Source of the DNA: Lotus japonicus
Taxonomy: Eukaryota > Streptophyta > Magnoliopsida > Fabales > Fabaceae
Length of the DNA: 64,000 nucleotides
Assembly: GCF_012489685.1 (NCBI RefSeq)
Contig: NC_080044.1
Location: 76,990,732 to 77,054,731, forward strand
Direction: 5' to 3'
Below the pieces are notes generated by a model. The model ran no database searches. It was not told where the DNA came from and was given only the letters and a program-made list of their open reading frames with translations. The position numbers were made by a program, and so were the translations under genes. Shown here in pieces: positions 35,064 through 47,029 of this stretch; positions within the stretch are counted from its first letter, which is position 1, and each line of letters begins with the position of its first letter.

Positions 35064-37768
35064 ATGATTGTGCAAACCAGATTCCTTCAACTTTTAGCAG
35101 AGTTCATTACAATCTTGTGCCTTCTATTGCATGGACAAATTCTATGTGATGGAGGGTTCAATGCTCAATTCATTAAGAGTGAAGCAGATGCACTTCTTAA
35201 GTTCAAGGAAGGCTTAAAAGACCCTTCAAATCGTTTATCTTCCTGGGAACCTGGAAAGGATTGTTGCAAGTGGAAAGGAGTTGGATGCAACACAACCACA
35301 GGTCATGTTATCTCCCTTGATCTCTGTTGTCTAAATTCCTTAGACAAACTTCAGGGTGAGTTAACTTCATCTTTGCTTGAACTACCTTACTTAAGTTCTT
35401 TGAATCTTAGTGGCAATGATTTCATGCAATCTAAAGTGCCTGATTTTCTAGGCACTATGAAAATTTTAAAACACCTTGACCTGTCAGGTGCCAATTTTAA
35501 GGGGAACCTCCCTGATAATCTTGGAAATCTTTCTTTGCTTGAGTCACTTGATTTGAGCAACAATGATTTTTCTTCAAAGGCTAATCCTCTTAACTGGCTT
35601 CATGGACTTTCTTCCTTGAAAACACTTGATCTGAGTGGTGTTGATCTTAGCAATAATGCAAATGATTGGTTTCTTCACATTAGCATGCTGAATTCTCTTG
35701 TAACACTGCGCTTATCATGTTGCCGTCTTGAAAAGCTGCCTCCATCTCCACTTGAAGTGACTTTTGAATCTCTCATAACCCTTGATCTATCTGTTAATTA
35801 TTTCAAAAGCATTATACCGGATTGGTTGTTTGAAAAATTTCATCATCTTCAATATCTTTATCTCAGCCACAATCAATTACAAGGCACCATACCTGATTCC
35901 ATTGGGAAGCTGGTGTCTCTTGTAGAACTTGATCTATCAAACAATGAACTCAATGGTTCAATACCATTAACATTGGGCCTAGCTCATGGCCATTATAGAG
36001 CAGCAACAAATTCATGTTTGAAAGAGCTGTATCTTTCAAACAATTATCTGAATGGGTCACTGGAAAGAAGCATTTCACAGCTTTCAAAATTGGTCGTGTT
36101 GGATTTAGCTCAGAACAACTTGGAAGGCATTATCACTGATGCTCATCTTGCAAACTTCAGCACCCTCAAGATGTTGGACCTATCTTTTAACAAGGTGGCT
36201 TTGAATGTGAGCATAAACTGGCTTCCTCCTTTTCAACTTGAAACTATTAGTTTGGGGAGTTGTAAGTTGGGTCCTCAATTTCCAAAGTGGATTAAAACAC
36301 AGAAGAATTTCTTCTATATTGATATATCAAATGCTGGGATCTATGATATAGTTCCAGATTGGTTTTGGGATTTGTCTCCTAACATTGAGTATATGAACCT
36401 CTCTGACAATGGGCTGAGAAGATGTGGGCATGATTTTTCACAAAAATTCAAACTTCACACACTTGATTTGAGCTACAATTCATTTTCAAGTCCCTTGCCT
36501 CATTTGCCTCCTAACTTGATGATTTTGAAACTGGCTGAAAACTTGTTTCATGGAAATATTTCACACATATGTGAGATATTGGGTGGCAACAACTCATTGG
36601 GTTTTCTTGACTTATCTGAAAATCAGTTCTCACTTCTCAGGGATCATCCCAAATTGTTGGAGACATGGGAAAAACATGATCAGTCTGAAACTAGGGAGCA
36701 ACAATTTCTCTGGCTCAATTCCAGATTCCCTTGGTAGCCTCTCATCTCTTGATATCTTGACTATGCAGGATAATAATCTTTCTGGAAAGATTCCAGATAC
36801 ACTGAAAGATTGTCAAAGGCTTACTCTGTTGGATTTGCAGTCGAATCGATTAAGGGGCCCCATACCATCTTGGATTGGCATAATATGCGAATCCTAAAGG
36901 CACTCATCTTGCGTAGGAATTCATTTGAAGAACATATCCCGCCAACGCTATGCCTGCTCAAATCTTTGCTCATATTAGACCTTTCAGAAAATCATTTGAC
37001 CGGAGAAATTCCAACATGTGGCTTCCCTGCAATGGCTACCGAAGAAAGCATAAATGATATGGCCTATAAGCCCTATATGGAGCTTACAAGTCTTTCAATT
37101 TATCAGTTCAATGGTCAACTTCTGTCTACACTTGATTTGTCATCAAATTATTTAACACAAGGCATTCCTATGGCAATCACGAAGCTCATTGAATTGCAAG
37201 TCTTAAATTTGTCGAGAAACCAATTGGTGGGTTCCATTCCTTCAGATATTGGTGAAATGGAAAACTTGGAAGCGTTGGATTTGTCGAGGAATCAGTTATC
37301 ATGTACCATTCCTATCAGCATGGTTAATCTTTCTTCCCTCGTAATTTTGAACGTATCACACAACACTCTATCTGGGAAAATTCCAACTGGCAAACAGTTC
37401 AAAACATTTGACAACTCCTCCTACCAGGGTAATCTACACCTATGTGGTCCTCCACTCACAAAAAGATGCCCAGGAAACAATTCATTTGAGGTCATGAAAG
37501 TGAAAAGAACAGAGAACGTGAAAATGATGTCAACCATGAAGAAGAAGACAACACAGTGTTTTTAGGAATGTCTCCATTCTCCATAAGCATGGGTGTAGGA
37601 TTTTTCATAGGGTTTTGGGTGTTTTGGGTCTCCTTAATACTCATTATGCCTTGGAGGTATGCTTATTTCACTTTCTTAAGCAACTTGAATGATAAGATCT
37701 ACCTCACTGTAGCTATTGCACTTGCTAAGTGGCAGAGGAAGTATCACAGCCAACAAGCTTCCCAGTAA
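35064..37768 (+). pseudogene. LRR receptor-like protein, broken by three frameshifts
   Basis: The sequence once encoded a Cf/EIX-type receptor-like protein of roughly 890 residues without introns. From the ATG at 35064 there is a hydrophobic signal region ([10 protein letters not shown]). An LRR N-cap follows ([31 protein letters not shown]), then many 23-24 residue plant LRRs (LxxLDLSxNxxxGxIP). Near the 3' end come SGKIPTGKQFKTFDNSSYQGN and LHLCGPPL, and a membrane span (ISMGVGFFIGFWVFWVSLILI) with a short cytosolic tail. Three indels break it: a 7 bp duplication near 36630 (TTCTCACTTCTCA), a 1 bp loss near 36878, and an 11 bp deletion near 37492. The second RLP tail at 48 kb keeps those 11 bases. 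Such proteins sense pathogen or developmental ligands at the plasma membrane. The allele here is not expected to make a full receptor. Confidence 0.9.
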
Positions 37769-38264
37769 CCAAACTCTGTTTTTGCCTTATGATTAGTGGA
37801 ATTGTAATAATGTAATAATATAAATTTCAATAATGTGTCTTATTAATTTGCCTTACTAAGATGGAGGATTCTTCGATTCAAAGTTTACATAAAAAAAAAG
37901 TCTTAACTCAATCTATGCGGAGAAGCCTCAATTCGAAGAATGCATGGATGGATACAATTTGAAGACTAGGCTTCAAGATATAATTCAAAGATAAGTCTTT
38001 AGGCTCTATAATTTGAAGATAGCTTTCAAGATGAAGGAATGTGACAAGTTTCAAGATTTAATCTTAGGAATGTATAAAAGTGATCCACGGTGGTGGTCCA
38101 GTAAGTTCAAATTCAATTTAAACCATAGATATATTATATAATAATTCATGGTTGTGATTTAACTTGTTAATTTACCAAAATATCCTTATTCTCTCTTTCC
38201 CTCAACCATTTCTATTTCCTCTTCCGTGTATCCAACGGTGGTCTAGTGCCGCCGTTGTCACCAC
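37769..38264. other. 3' flank of the RLP pseudogene
   Basis: 3' untranslated-like sequence, then AT-rich DNA with repeated 'cttcaagat' and 'attcgaag' phrases at 37870-38070. No gene. Confidence 0.35.
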
Positions 38265-38551
38265 CGGGGGCGGACCTATGTATAAGTGAGGGGGGTTCAT
38301 TGAACCCTCTAAACAAAAAAAATTGCACTTAATTTCCTATATAATTTTTTTTAACCCCTAAAAATTTAAAATTAGACTCTTAGACTAAGTTTTGCACCTA
38401 TTTGCACTAAAGACCCACTTATTTGCACAACTATGACTTGTATAATTTCTAATGTATAAACATATTAAAGTTGTTTTTTATTATATTTTTACTGATGTGT
38501 TCATTTGAAAAAATTGAACCCCCTGACCCCGAGATCCTGGATCCGCCACTG
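38265..38551. mobile_element. hAT-type MITE, 287 bp
   Basis: Imperfect inverted ends CGGGGGCGGACCTATG and CTGGATCCGCCACTG are flanked by a perfect 8 bp direct repeat GTCACCAC (38257-38264, 38552-38559). The 8 bp duplication and the CAGTGGCGGATCC-type end indicate a hAT-derived MITE. Confidence 0.85.
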
Positions 38552-38908
38552 GTCACCACTTAGTTGTCCACCATCTTCCCCGAGTGGGCTTCACGACCAT
38601 CGATCCACTGCAGATCTATTCTTCCATCTTAGTTGAGCAAAACATTTACAGAGAACTCTTTGGAACCTTCCCTCTAGATCCATTGGTCTGGAGAACAAGA
38701 TCTTCGGCCACTCGCGGAGCTTCTTCAACCGCGATTTTGGGTTCGGCTGCAGCGATCAGAGAATCACGTTTTCAAGCCAAACTTCTTTTCATCAACAACC
38801 ATGGTGGTGCAAGAGCGAAGGTACGTGAAAGCAGCGATAACGAGGTTGCCGGAGACAAATGGGGAGAGGTGGTGAGAGAAAAGAAGATAGATGGAAAATG
38901 AAAATAGG

Positions 38909-39025
38909 GACAATTTTGTAATTTAGGCGTGAAATAGTAATTGTACCATAGTGGTCCAGTTTGAAAAAAATAAAAAACAAGGTGAGCCACCTCAATTACT
39001 ATTTCACACTTAAATTACAAAATTG
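38909..39025. repeat. Inverted repeat, ~34 bp arms
   Basis: ACAATTTTGTAATTTAGGCG with the following GTGAAATAGTAATTG is matched by its near-complement at 38992-39025, around a 50 bp loop. It may be one end structure of an older foldback element that includes the 38.58-38.90 kb open frame. Confidence 0.7.
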
Positions 39026-39059
39026 TGTGTTAATGAATGGGGTATTCAAGCAAAACCTT

Positions 39060-40051
39060 CAAAACCTTTAAAGGGAAGGATTTCAAATGTATGAAAATAT
39101 GACAAGAAGGGGAATTGTGCCTAATATTAAGCTTACAACTGTGTGATTAGTGAATATTGTAAAGCCGGGAACGTCGATAAAGCTTTTAAGGTGTTCGATG
39201 AAATGCGCGAGAAAGGTTTAGCATCCAATGTTGTAACATAAAACTTTTTTATTGGTGGATTGTGTCAAGTGAAGAAATTTAGGGAAGTAGTGAAATTGCT
39301 TGCTCGAGTCGACCGTGCTAGCCTAAGGCCTAATATAATTACATATAACACACTGATGAGTGGGTTTTGTGATGTTGGAAAGGTGGACACTGCTGTTAGG
39401 TTATTCAATCAATTGAAGTCAAATGGACTTTCCCCAATAGTTGTGACATATAATACTTTGATTGCAGAGTATTCTAAGATTGGAGATTTAGCTGGAGCTC
39501 TTAACTTGGTCAAGGAAATGCATGAGAGACAACTTGCTCCTTCCAGAGTGACATATACAGTTCTAATCGACGCGTTTGTATGACTAAATTATATGGAGAA
39601 TGCCTTTGCACTGCATTCTTTGATGGAGAAGTCTGGTTTGGTTTGAGATGTATGCACATTTAGTGTCCTAATACATGGGTTATGTATGAATGGTAACATG
39701 AAAGAAGCATCACAACTCTTCAAATCATTGGGTGAGTTGGCGCACTTGAAACCTGATGGCGTCATATACAATATGATGATCCATGGTTATTGCAAAGAAG
39801 GAAACTCTTACAGGGCTCTTAGGCTACTCAAATAAATGGTTGGGAATGGAATGGTTCCAAATGTGGCCAGTTTTTGTTCAACCATTGGGCTTCTGTGCAG
39901 GGACAAAAAGTGGGAGGAAGCTGAGCTTCTCTTACAACAGATGATAAATTCAGGGCTGAAGGCATCCGCTTCATTGTACAATATGGTTTATAAAGTCAAA
40001 AGCCAAGTTTCTAATGGTGAACCTGAAAGTAATATAATATCCCATTCATAA
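39060..40051 (+). pseudogene. PPR protein relic with multiple stops
   Basis: In one main frame the sequence shows successive pentatricopeptide repeats: PNIITYNTLMSGFCDVGKVDTA, then PIVVTYNTLIAEYSKIGDLAGA, PSRVTYTVLIDAF, CTFSVLIHGLCMNGNMKEA, PDGVIYNMMIHGYCKEGN and PNVASFCSTIGLLCRDKKWEEA. In-frame stops occur near 39144, 39240, 39582, 39644 and 39834, and a frame change is needed near the 5' end. PPR proteins bind organellar RNA; this P-class fragment cannot encode a full one. Intronless structure is normal for the family, so it need not be a retrocopy. The 5' half is missing. Confidence 0.88.
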
Positions 40052-41890
40052 TTTTTACTTTCTCTTAGATTTTAATATATTTCAATTACTATTATGGAAT
40101 GGCACTGTGTTTTTATCCAAGTTGTGCTGAAATTGTAAATTATCTTTTTTGCAAGTAACACATTATGCACACATATTAAATACTAATAAGTTTATATGAG
40201 GATCAACAAAGGTCGCAACAAGTACTAGCCTTAGTATAATGATAGATTGGAACAGAGGACTGGGGAAGAATTAGGCACAGAGATGAACCAGAGAATTGTT
40301 ATTAGAGAAAGGAAATGAGAATATATACTGGTTCTTACTGTTCAAAAGGTCAGAGACTCTCCAAAATGTGACCAACAATAAGGTAGTTACTTACCCCCTG
40401 TACCTTTATTTGCTAACTAAATAACCGGTTTCTTAGGCCTTCTAGAATACACTTAAGAGATATGTGGCGTAAAATCCACTGTATCATAGTAATCACTAAT
40501 GGTATATAAGATCCTTATTTGTTACACTTTAAGTTGTTACATCTTTCGACGATAATTGATATACAAATTGAAGATAATGTAATAGTAATATGTGCAGTTT
40601 ATTATAAAGGATTAGAAGATAATTGAGAAAAAAGCCAAAAGTGAAAATAGGAGGAAGCGTAAGAATATAAGATAATTGAAATCGAAAGTGAAGTTTTAAA
40701 TTTATTATATAAAATAAGATTATATTCATTAATAAATAGGGTTGTTTAAGTCAAATTACAACATCAATAAACAAACTCTTAAACAAAAAAAACTAATTTG
40801 TTTTTCTGATGGAGTGTCATAAGAAAACAAGTCCCCTGGATTAGTGGGGCCATTTATGAGTAATTAACATTTTTTTATATAGTATCAACCAATTTAATAA
40901 ACAAACAAAATAAAACATTGAATTCAATCATCAAAATAGTTGTTGAAAACCTAGTCCCAGTTGTAAGCCTAGACATAGCCTTTTTAACTGATCAAGATTT
41001 TTAAAAAGCCTAAGCCTAGCATTTTTAGCAAATAAGTCTGGCCTAGGTCCGACCTTTGGTAGGCTAGACCGTAGGCCCCTAACGAGCTGCCTAGCCTATT
41101 TTCATCCCTACTTCTCTTCCAAACCTTGAGAATGAAGAACGTTTAGAAGAAAATGAAGAACTTGATAAAGAAACCAACCTAATATTTCTTCTAAAGAAAT
41201 ACAATTCACTAGTATTTAAGATCAACCAATATTCATAGAATCAAGGAATGTATAATAATAATATTTATTATTTAAGAATAATAAAGTAAATTACCTAAAT
41301 ATCCTTGAGCTATTTCTAAGGGTCTTACACATAGGTTAAGTTCTTACACATAGGTTAAGTGTTGTTGTTATGTCATGAAAATTTGAGAGGTTCATCAAGA
41401 GGTTATAAATCATGAAATAAAAGTGTCATCCATTTCATATTTCATATAACTATAAATAGCTATGAGCAATATCAATTGCTAAATTAGCATTTCATTTTTA
41501 ATCAGTTTAACATGGTACATAAAAATCTTCACAAAATGCAAACGAAGAACTACCACTCATGGGTGGTCATAGGGGTAGAAAATCAGTAGCTTTAGTGAGA
41601 ATTAGTGATTGTCTTACTAATTAGGAGTGCAACTAGTGATTTTGATTAAGTTGCATTTCATGCTTATGATGACAGTGTGATGGACGAGAACCTGGATTAA
41701 AGTTTTGATTCTTCAAGTTCCACTCTTACTGATTTAATTGCTCATAATGTTTTGCTCTTGCTCTTTAGGAATTCGGAGTTTTGCTCTTATACATGAAATT
41801 TTCTGTTGCTGCTTGTTTATTTTTGGGCTTTTTTAGACAAATTGTAATTGTGTTGGACTCATGTTTATTTTCACTGTTTCTAGCTTTCTA
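40052..41890. other. AT-rich intergenic DNA with a 'gcctag' repeat
   Basis: No gene seen. At about 40945-41110 lies a repeat rich in 'gcctaggc' and 'ggcctag' phrases of a kind dispersed in legume genomes. 'cttacacataggttaag' is directly duplicated at 41326-41360. Confidence 0.4.
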
Positions 41891-43245
41891 ATTTCAGTTT
41901 CTAGCTTATAGAGAGGTGGTGAACATCTTTCTAAATTTCGACCTACACAAGAAAATAAGATTATTTCTGAAAGGGTCTGGTTTCGATAAGTTATTTGATG
42001 AAGTAGTTAAGCACCATAAAGAACGAGAGGGTCCAACAATCACTATGACGCAAGGACTTCAAAAGTGCTCACTTACTTCATTGTCCGAGACCTTTTAGAA
42101 GATAGTTGTCAAGATTGCTCATATTCAAGATGGAGTAGCCATCTGCGCTGTACGCAATCATTCCATTTCATTGTACAAGAAACTGAAAGCAGGCTTGAAA
42201 TTGACAGTACTAATAATCTTTTACATGGTATAATTCATTTGAATGGTATTGGTCATCTCTTGTGGATTAAAAGATCTGATGACTTGCAATGTACTTTTAT
42301 CATGGGAGTTTGGGAGGCTATCTGCTCGGATCTGTGCGTTAGAGAAGTCAGTTTGATTGATACATCAATGTGGAACAGTATCCCTCTTCTAGTTCTATTT
42401 GGGTTAACCAAGTTTGTGGCTTCAGAACATGGTTTTAGAAATTTGGATATCAAGTTTCCCATGGATGTTTTGGCACAACCATTCAAAAGTATGAGAATGC
42501 AGTGGACAATATTTTTCAGGTTCTGAACCTTAAGTCTTTACTACATGAATTCGATGTACCTGAAGCGACGATGATGGAAGAAATAATTAGCCATTATTAC
42601 GTAATGAATTGGGGCGATGAATCTTGTAAGGGATTTCTTATCCGTTTGATCCATGCAGAGAAATTTGATCAAATTACTTATATCTTGGACGCAATGAAGC
42701 GTATGGATGATGATTTCTTACTTAGTTCACTCCATGACATATTCAATGGAAATATGTTAAAAAAATAATTGTTGTTTCTAATCCACCTGAGTCATCAGTG
42801 CTTTCTTTTCGTTTAGAAGTTGATGGAAACATAAAACTGCCTGCTGACTACGCATTGGTTCCAAAGGATTCAACAATTGGGTTTTTTAATGCTGAAATCA
42901 AAAGGATTATTTACGGCACATATGATTTGACAGGGTTAACTGATGTTGGTCAAATAAAAGTCTCGCTCGCAAATGTTCCGGTATATTGATAATGATCAGG
43001 ATGATGTAAAAGTAAATACTTATTTTGAGCCTGATGAATCTATTGTGATTGAAGTTTTGGATCCGGAGAGCCGATTAAGAATTCAAAAAGATGAAAACTG
43101 GGAAGTCTTTTGCAGTTGTGGGGCAATTGATGATGATGGAGAGTATATGGTTGAATGTGGTAGGTGTAGTCGGTGGAGTCACAGGGATTGCCATCGTGAA
43201 TATCAAAATGAAGGTTTTATTTGCTTTTCATGTAAAGGGGATTGA
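41891..43245 (+). pseudogene. MS1/MMD1-type PHD-finger gene, decayed
   Basis: Several overlapping open frames join only through frameshifts near 42060, 42510, 42770 and 42975. The second piece has a family pattern: LLHGIIHLNGIGHLL, then IMGVWEAICSDLCVREVSLIDTS. This corresponds to the NGxGHLL...IMxFWDxLC...R.VSxxDxS region of plant PHD proteins such as MALE STERILITY 1 and MMD1. Next come FRLEVDGNIKLPADYALVPKD and a complete C4HC3 PHD finger (CSC, CGRC, HRDC, CFSC) at about 43111-43239. Family members act as chromatin readers or transcription regulators in anthers. There are no clear introns, so a retrocopy is possible, but it could be old genomic decay. An LTR-like piece begins immediately after the PHD frame. 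Confidence 0.7.
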
Positions 43246-43248
43246 GTT

Positions 43249-43450
43249 GAGAGTATCTAGATGGGTTGTTACATATGTTTACAGTTGGGTCTACAACTAG
43301 TAGGTTGTTAGAGAGTCTGTTAGGTTGGTAGAGAGGTTGTTAGACGGTTATGGAGGTTGTTAGCTGGAGTATAAAGGGTTGTTAGAAAGAGAATTGTAAC
43401 TATGTTTGTAACTATGTTGATTAATGAATAAACTTTTCTCAATTCTAAAA
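43249..43450 (+). mobile_element. LTR-like fragment
   Basis: Many 'gttgttag' and 'ggttgtta' blocks lead to a TATA-like 'gagtataaaggg' at 43368, then 'attgtaactatg' and 'aataaacttttctcaattct'. That order (promoter, then transcript end) is typical of the 3' part of plant copia LTRs. No PBS, PPT or target duplication was found. Confidence 0.5.
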
Positions 43451-43557
43451 AAAATCTTTTATTTATCATTATTTTTGTGTCTCACATTGTCCATGCGAAT
43501 GATCAATACGACTACCTCAAGTTTTCATTAACGTGGGTTTCTGTATTTTGTAGAGTC

Positions 43558-43655
43558 TTTGGGTGTCACCATACAAAGTATACGAGTTTTCGGGTCATCA
43601 TACAAAGTATACGAATTTTCTGGTCACCATACAAAGTATACAAGTTTTCAGGGAA
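43558..43655. repeat. Three-copy tandem repeat, ~31 bp
   Basis: 'tcaccatacaaagtatacga' plus 'gttttc' is repeated three times in succession with few changes. No coding role is evident. Confidence 0.85.
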
Positions 43656-43929
43656 GGTATTGTAGTATATATTTTAAAATTTTAGTGTAACTATGTGGAA
43701 AAAAATTTAAGTCAATTCATTCTTTCTTGAAAACACAGCACATTTATATATATATATGAAAAGAATATTTGTTGGTCCATTTGAAGTAAATGAGCCAAGA
43801 ATGTTTAAAATTCTGGTTTTGCAGGCATATATATATATATATTAAATGTTTTTAAAATCTTGCATCAGTTTTTTTCCAATGGTAGGTTACTATTTTATCA
43901 TTATTTCCTTTTATTTCTCCATGAATATA

Positions 43930-44627
43930 ATTGACTGTTTTTAAAACTTTTGTAACCGGTGGCTCTATAATAATATTCTTTGGTTCACATGATAATTCTC
44001 TTATTATTTATAAGCTGATTCCTGTGCAAATATTTATTACATGTTTACGATTCATGGAATTTGACCCTCCAATTGTATGGGTGCACATTCACGGAATTTC
44101 CCAAACCCAACATATGATCCTCATGATATAAATGTGAGTCAATTAAGGTGTCTGATTATTTAGGGTTAAACTGACATGTTTTGATTTAATTTAAATGTTT
44201 CTTTTCGCAGACTCGGAGTTTGATAATTAACCTTAGGAGTGTGTGCCCTGACCTGCTAAAAAATCCGGATGATGGGTTCTGGACAATTGAATTTGACCGG
44301 CACAGAAGATGTATGACCTACCCACCATATTTCAATCAAAGTGATTACTTTTTGTTAGCCCTAGATTTATATAGAAGTATATGACAATTTTCACCCGTGG
44401 AGGCAGCAATAAATTTTATCCCTAGTAACCAAAACACATATAGCTTATTTAATATTGAGGAAAATCTATGGCATACATATCGTTATTATGTTGAAGTATA
44501 TTGTCCTCTTAGTCGCAAAGATACGATAACAGAAGTTCGCTTTTGTTTTGATCGCCTTTACCAACCAGTCTCATGCCTTAGAAGTAGTCCACCAAGTTGT
44601 TATCCTCAGGTATTTTTGAATGTATAA
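43930..44627 (+). pseudogene. RNase T2 family relic, copy 1
   Basis: An upstream exon-like piece (about 44040-44130) gives VWVHIHGISQTQ, resembling the first RNase T2 active-site motif FTIHGLWP. After an intron-like gap ending at an acceptor near 44211, the main frame reads RSVCPDLLKNPDDGFWTIEF, then DRHRRC, FNQSDYFLLALDLYRSI, a stop near 44382, and finally VEVYCPLSRK, EVRFCFDRLYQPVSC. These match the second active-site region (W..HEW.KHGTC), the Y/F.LALDLY helix and the C-terminal cysteines of S-like RNases. The first histidine of the second motif is isoleucine here and KHGTC is RHRRC, so activity would be lost even without the stop. Functional relatives are secreted RNases of phosphate scavenging, senescence or self-incompatibility. 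Confidence 0.75.
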
Positions 44628-44700
44628 GGGAGATTGTTAGTTTCCTTAGACGGTTAGTTTAATTTTTATGTCAATTAGTATGCATCCCAAATCTGTATTG

Positions 44701-44801
44701 TTGTATTGGGATTAAAGAACTTTGTAGTTCTATAAACTAGTATTTGTGTATTATTGTATTGGGATTAAAGAACTTTGTAGTTCTATAAACTAGTATTTGT
44801 A
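44701..44801. repeat. Tandem duplication of 53 bp
   Basis: 'ttgtattgggattaaagaac' and the following bases to 'tagtatttgt' occur twice with period 53 and no visible differences, so the duplication is recent. Confidence 0.9.
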
Positions 44802-44835
44802 CTCATGCTTTTACTGATAAATAATAGGGGAGGAA

Positions 44836-45120
44836 CTTTTTTTATAAGCAAAACAATATATTGAAGAGAGTACAAGAGATTAAATATAAACTATGAGTGA
44901 AAATGGATGCAGAATGTGTATTAGTCCAAACAAACTAAATACTAACTATGACTAAAAATGGATACAAATCTAGATCAAAGGACTACTAAGGAGAAATAGA
45001 TTAATCCTGACTTAGAAATCAAAACAAGCTTACACTAAATCTTATACAAGAAGGAATCAAAAACCACTTTTTAATGATAAAAGGATTCAAAATTGATTCC
45101 AAAAAGAGAAAAATTTATAA
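44836..45120 (-). mobile_element. Probable LINE tail (minus orientation)
   Basis: An oligo(T) run followed by TATAAGCAAAACAATATATTG matches the start of the LINE tail at 10.5 kb. The inner boundary is unclear; 'actatgagtgaaaatggat' is imperfectly repeated inside. Confidence 0.45.
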
Positions 45121-45334
45121 TTAAGTTTGAGTTAGTTTCGCTCATAGACTTTGGCCCAACAAATAATTGTTTGGGATCTACAAGCCACTTGACATCTAAA
45201 TTTAATGAACTTCATTGCTAGATCCCATCGTGGAACTATCTAGCAAGAAGTAACAACACTAGCACTCCTTTTGGAAGTGGTGAACCTTTCTTCACACTCT
45301 TGTTCCTCCCTATAAAATAAGTAAGCTGGAGTCA

Positions 45335-45600
45335 GTGTGCAAATATTTATAAGCTGATTCCACTGTAATATTCTTTGATTCACATGATAATTATCTTATT
45401 ATTTATAAGCTGATTCCACTGTGCAAATATTTATTACAGCTTTAGCCTTCATGGGCTTTGGCCTTCAAATCATACGGATCAACATCAATGGAATTTCCCA
45501 AACCCAACATATAATTCTTAGGATACAAAAGTGAGTCAATTAATCATAAGACTTTGTTTTTGTAGGTATCTGATTATTTAGTGTTAAGCTTGCAAGTTTT
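45335..45600 (+). pseudogene. RNase T2 relic, copy 2, 5' piece
   Basis: The region 'ttataagctgattcc...gtgcaaatatttattaca' and the HGIS-type motif region (GGAATTTCCCAAACCCAACA) repeat those of copy 1. Similarity ends at 'gattatttagtgttaagcttg' near 45600, inside what is the intron of copy 1. The matching continuation resumes at 47.03 kb. Confidence 0.7.
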
Positions 45601-45649
45601 CTGCTGTGTGGAAAAATAAGCATTATTATCCATTTGAAGTATTTCAATG

Positions 45650-46090
45650 AAAAAGGATAGCTAGATCTCCATTACCACTCTCATGGAAACATATTGAAAC
45701 TGAACCATCCATAAGAAAAATTACGACTTCAAGAAATGCTTGGTCTGCAATATTGTTCCACCCAGATTTCAAAGAATATACTTGAGTGTCTTTGATGGAT
45801 ATGTTGAATTGAGGCACTCCTTTAACTTGAGCGATAATTTTAAAAAACATATTGACTGTGTAGTGTCCCTTTGACACTTGGTCAATTGTATAACAATTAC
45901 TTGGACCGTAATGTGATAACGGGAAAGATCTAAGAGATCCTAGCTCAGTGACGCTTACACTTTTCTTGTTGCAGTGACAACTATGCCATCTGAGTAATAC
46001 ATGTCTTCACTCCAAGCCCGTATGTCATGCATATCAGTAACGTTTTGAAGAGAGCCACAACTTATGCGCATTTCAAACAGCTCTACAATG
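45650..46090 (-). pseudogene. Malectin-like domain protein fragment
   Basis: The minus strand reads FEMRISCGSLQNVTDMHDIR, AWSEDMYYSDGIV, then after one frameshift TELGSLRSFPLSHYGPSNCY, TIDQVSKGHYTVNMFFKIIA, FNISIKDTQVYSLKSGWNN, AFLEVVIFLMDGSVSICFHE and SGNGDLAIL. This is the core of the plant malectin-like (di-glucose-binding) domain seen in small LRR-malectin proteins and receptor kinases. The last part again shifts frame before a remnant of the SIEILQ strand. No LRR or kinase follows. The fragment is in opposite orientation to the surrounding RNase T2 halves, inside the ~1.4 kb insertion that splits them. Confidence 0.8.
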
Positions 46091-46128
46091 AATATGAAGT
46101 AGCATTAAAACAAAATAGAAAGTATAAT

Positions 46129-46380
46129 TGTTAGAGATGTACAGTAGGATAATATAATTGTTATTACACATGTGTTCAGTGTGTAAGCTCATAGAATATG
46201 TTAGTGGTAATAGTTGGTTAGTTTATTGTTAGTTATGACAGCCTGTCAGTTAGGACAACATGCATAAGTCATAGACTCTGTATACATACAGAGTAACTAC
46301 CGTGTAATCTGTATCAGAAAATAATATAGAAGATTCAGTTTGAGTTTTCTCTGTTCTCTCAAGAAACCCTTAGTATAACA
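46129..46380 (+). mobile_element. Solo LTR, 252 bp
   Basis: The sequence begins TGTTAGAGATG and ends AGTATAACA, giving TGTTA/TAACA inverted tips. It contains repeated 'gttagt' blocks and 'ctgttctctcaagaaaccc' near the end, as in short copia LTRs. Flanks ATAAT (46124-46128) and ATAAC (46381-46385) match at four of five bases. No internal retroelement sequence accompanies it. Confidence 0.7.
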
Positions 46381-47029
46381 ATAACAGGATTTCATAGCCA
46401 TATTTATTTCATAGCATAGCAAGATAGATATATAGTCCAACCCAAAATTTAATTACTTTTTGCATAGCCACATTTTTTTTTTAGCAAGATAGATATTTTA
46501 TCTTTAATTCAAGTAAACTTTAAATAATTGTTAGAGTTTAATTACTATAAACTGAGTCTGTAAAAAAATGTTTTATACCGCCATTCAATTAGAATCCACC
46601 AATTATTCAACTTCAACGTTCATGAATTAATGCTAGGAGAAATAGTGCATGAAGCTCACGTCTGTTGCTTTCTTCGGCATGACCAAGGGAAGCAAAGCTA
46701 AGAAAAAGCAAGAATAGAAATTGGTGCAATGCAATCTTTGACAACCCCTCCTTAATTTTTTTCATCATCTTTGCCCCTGCTTTTTTCTAGATAGAGAAAG
46801 AAAGTTGGATTAGTTGTAGGTATAGAATATTATTGTCAGTATTGAGTTATATTTCAAACCGTGTATTATCTTTCAAATTAAAGTTTCTTGATGAAATACC
46901 TAATGATTTGAAGATTTTATGAAATTTTATACACTTAATCTACTTATATAAATTTTTTATTTGGATTAGTCTTATTCATATTCTATAAAAAGTTATTAAG
47001 TGAAGTAACTTTGATACGAGCTACTCCAA

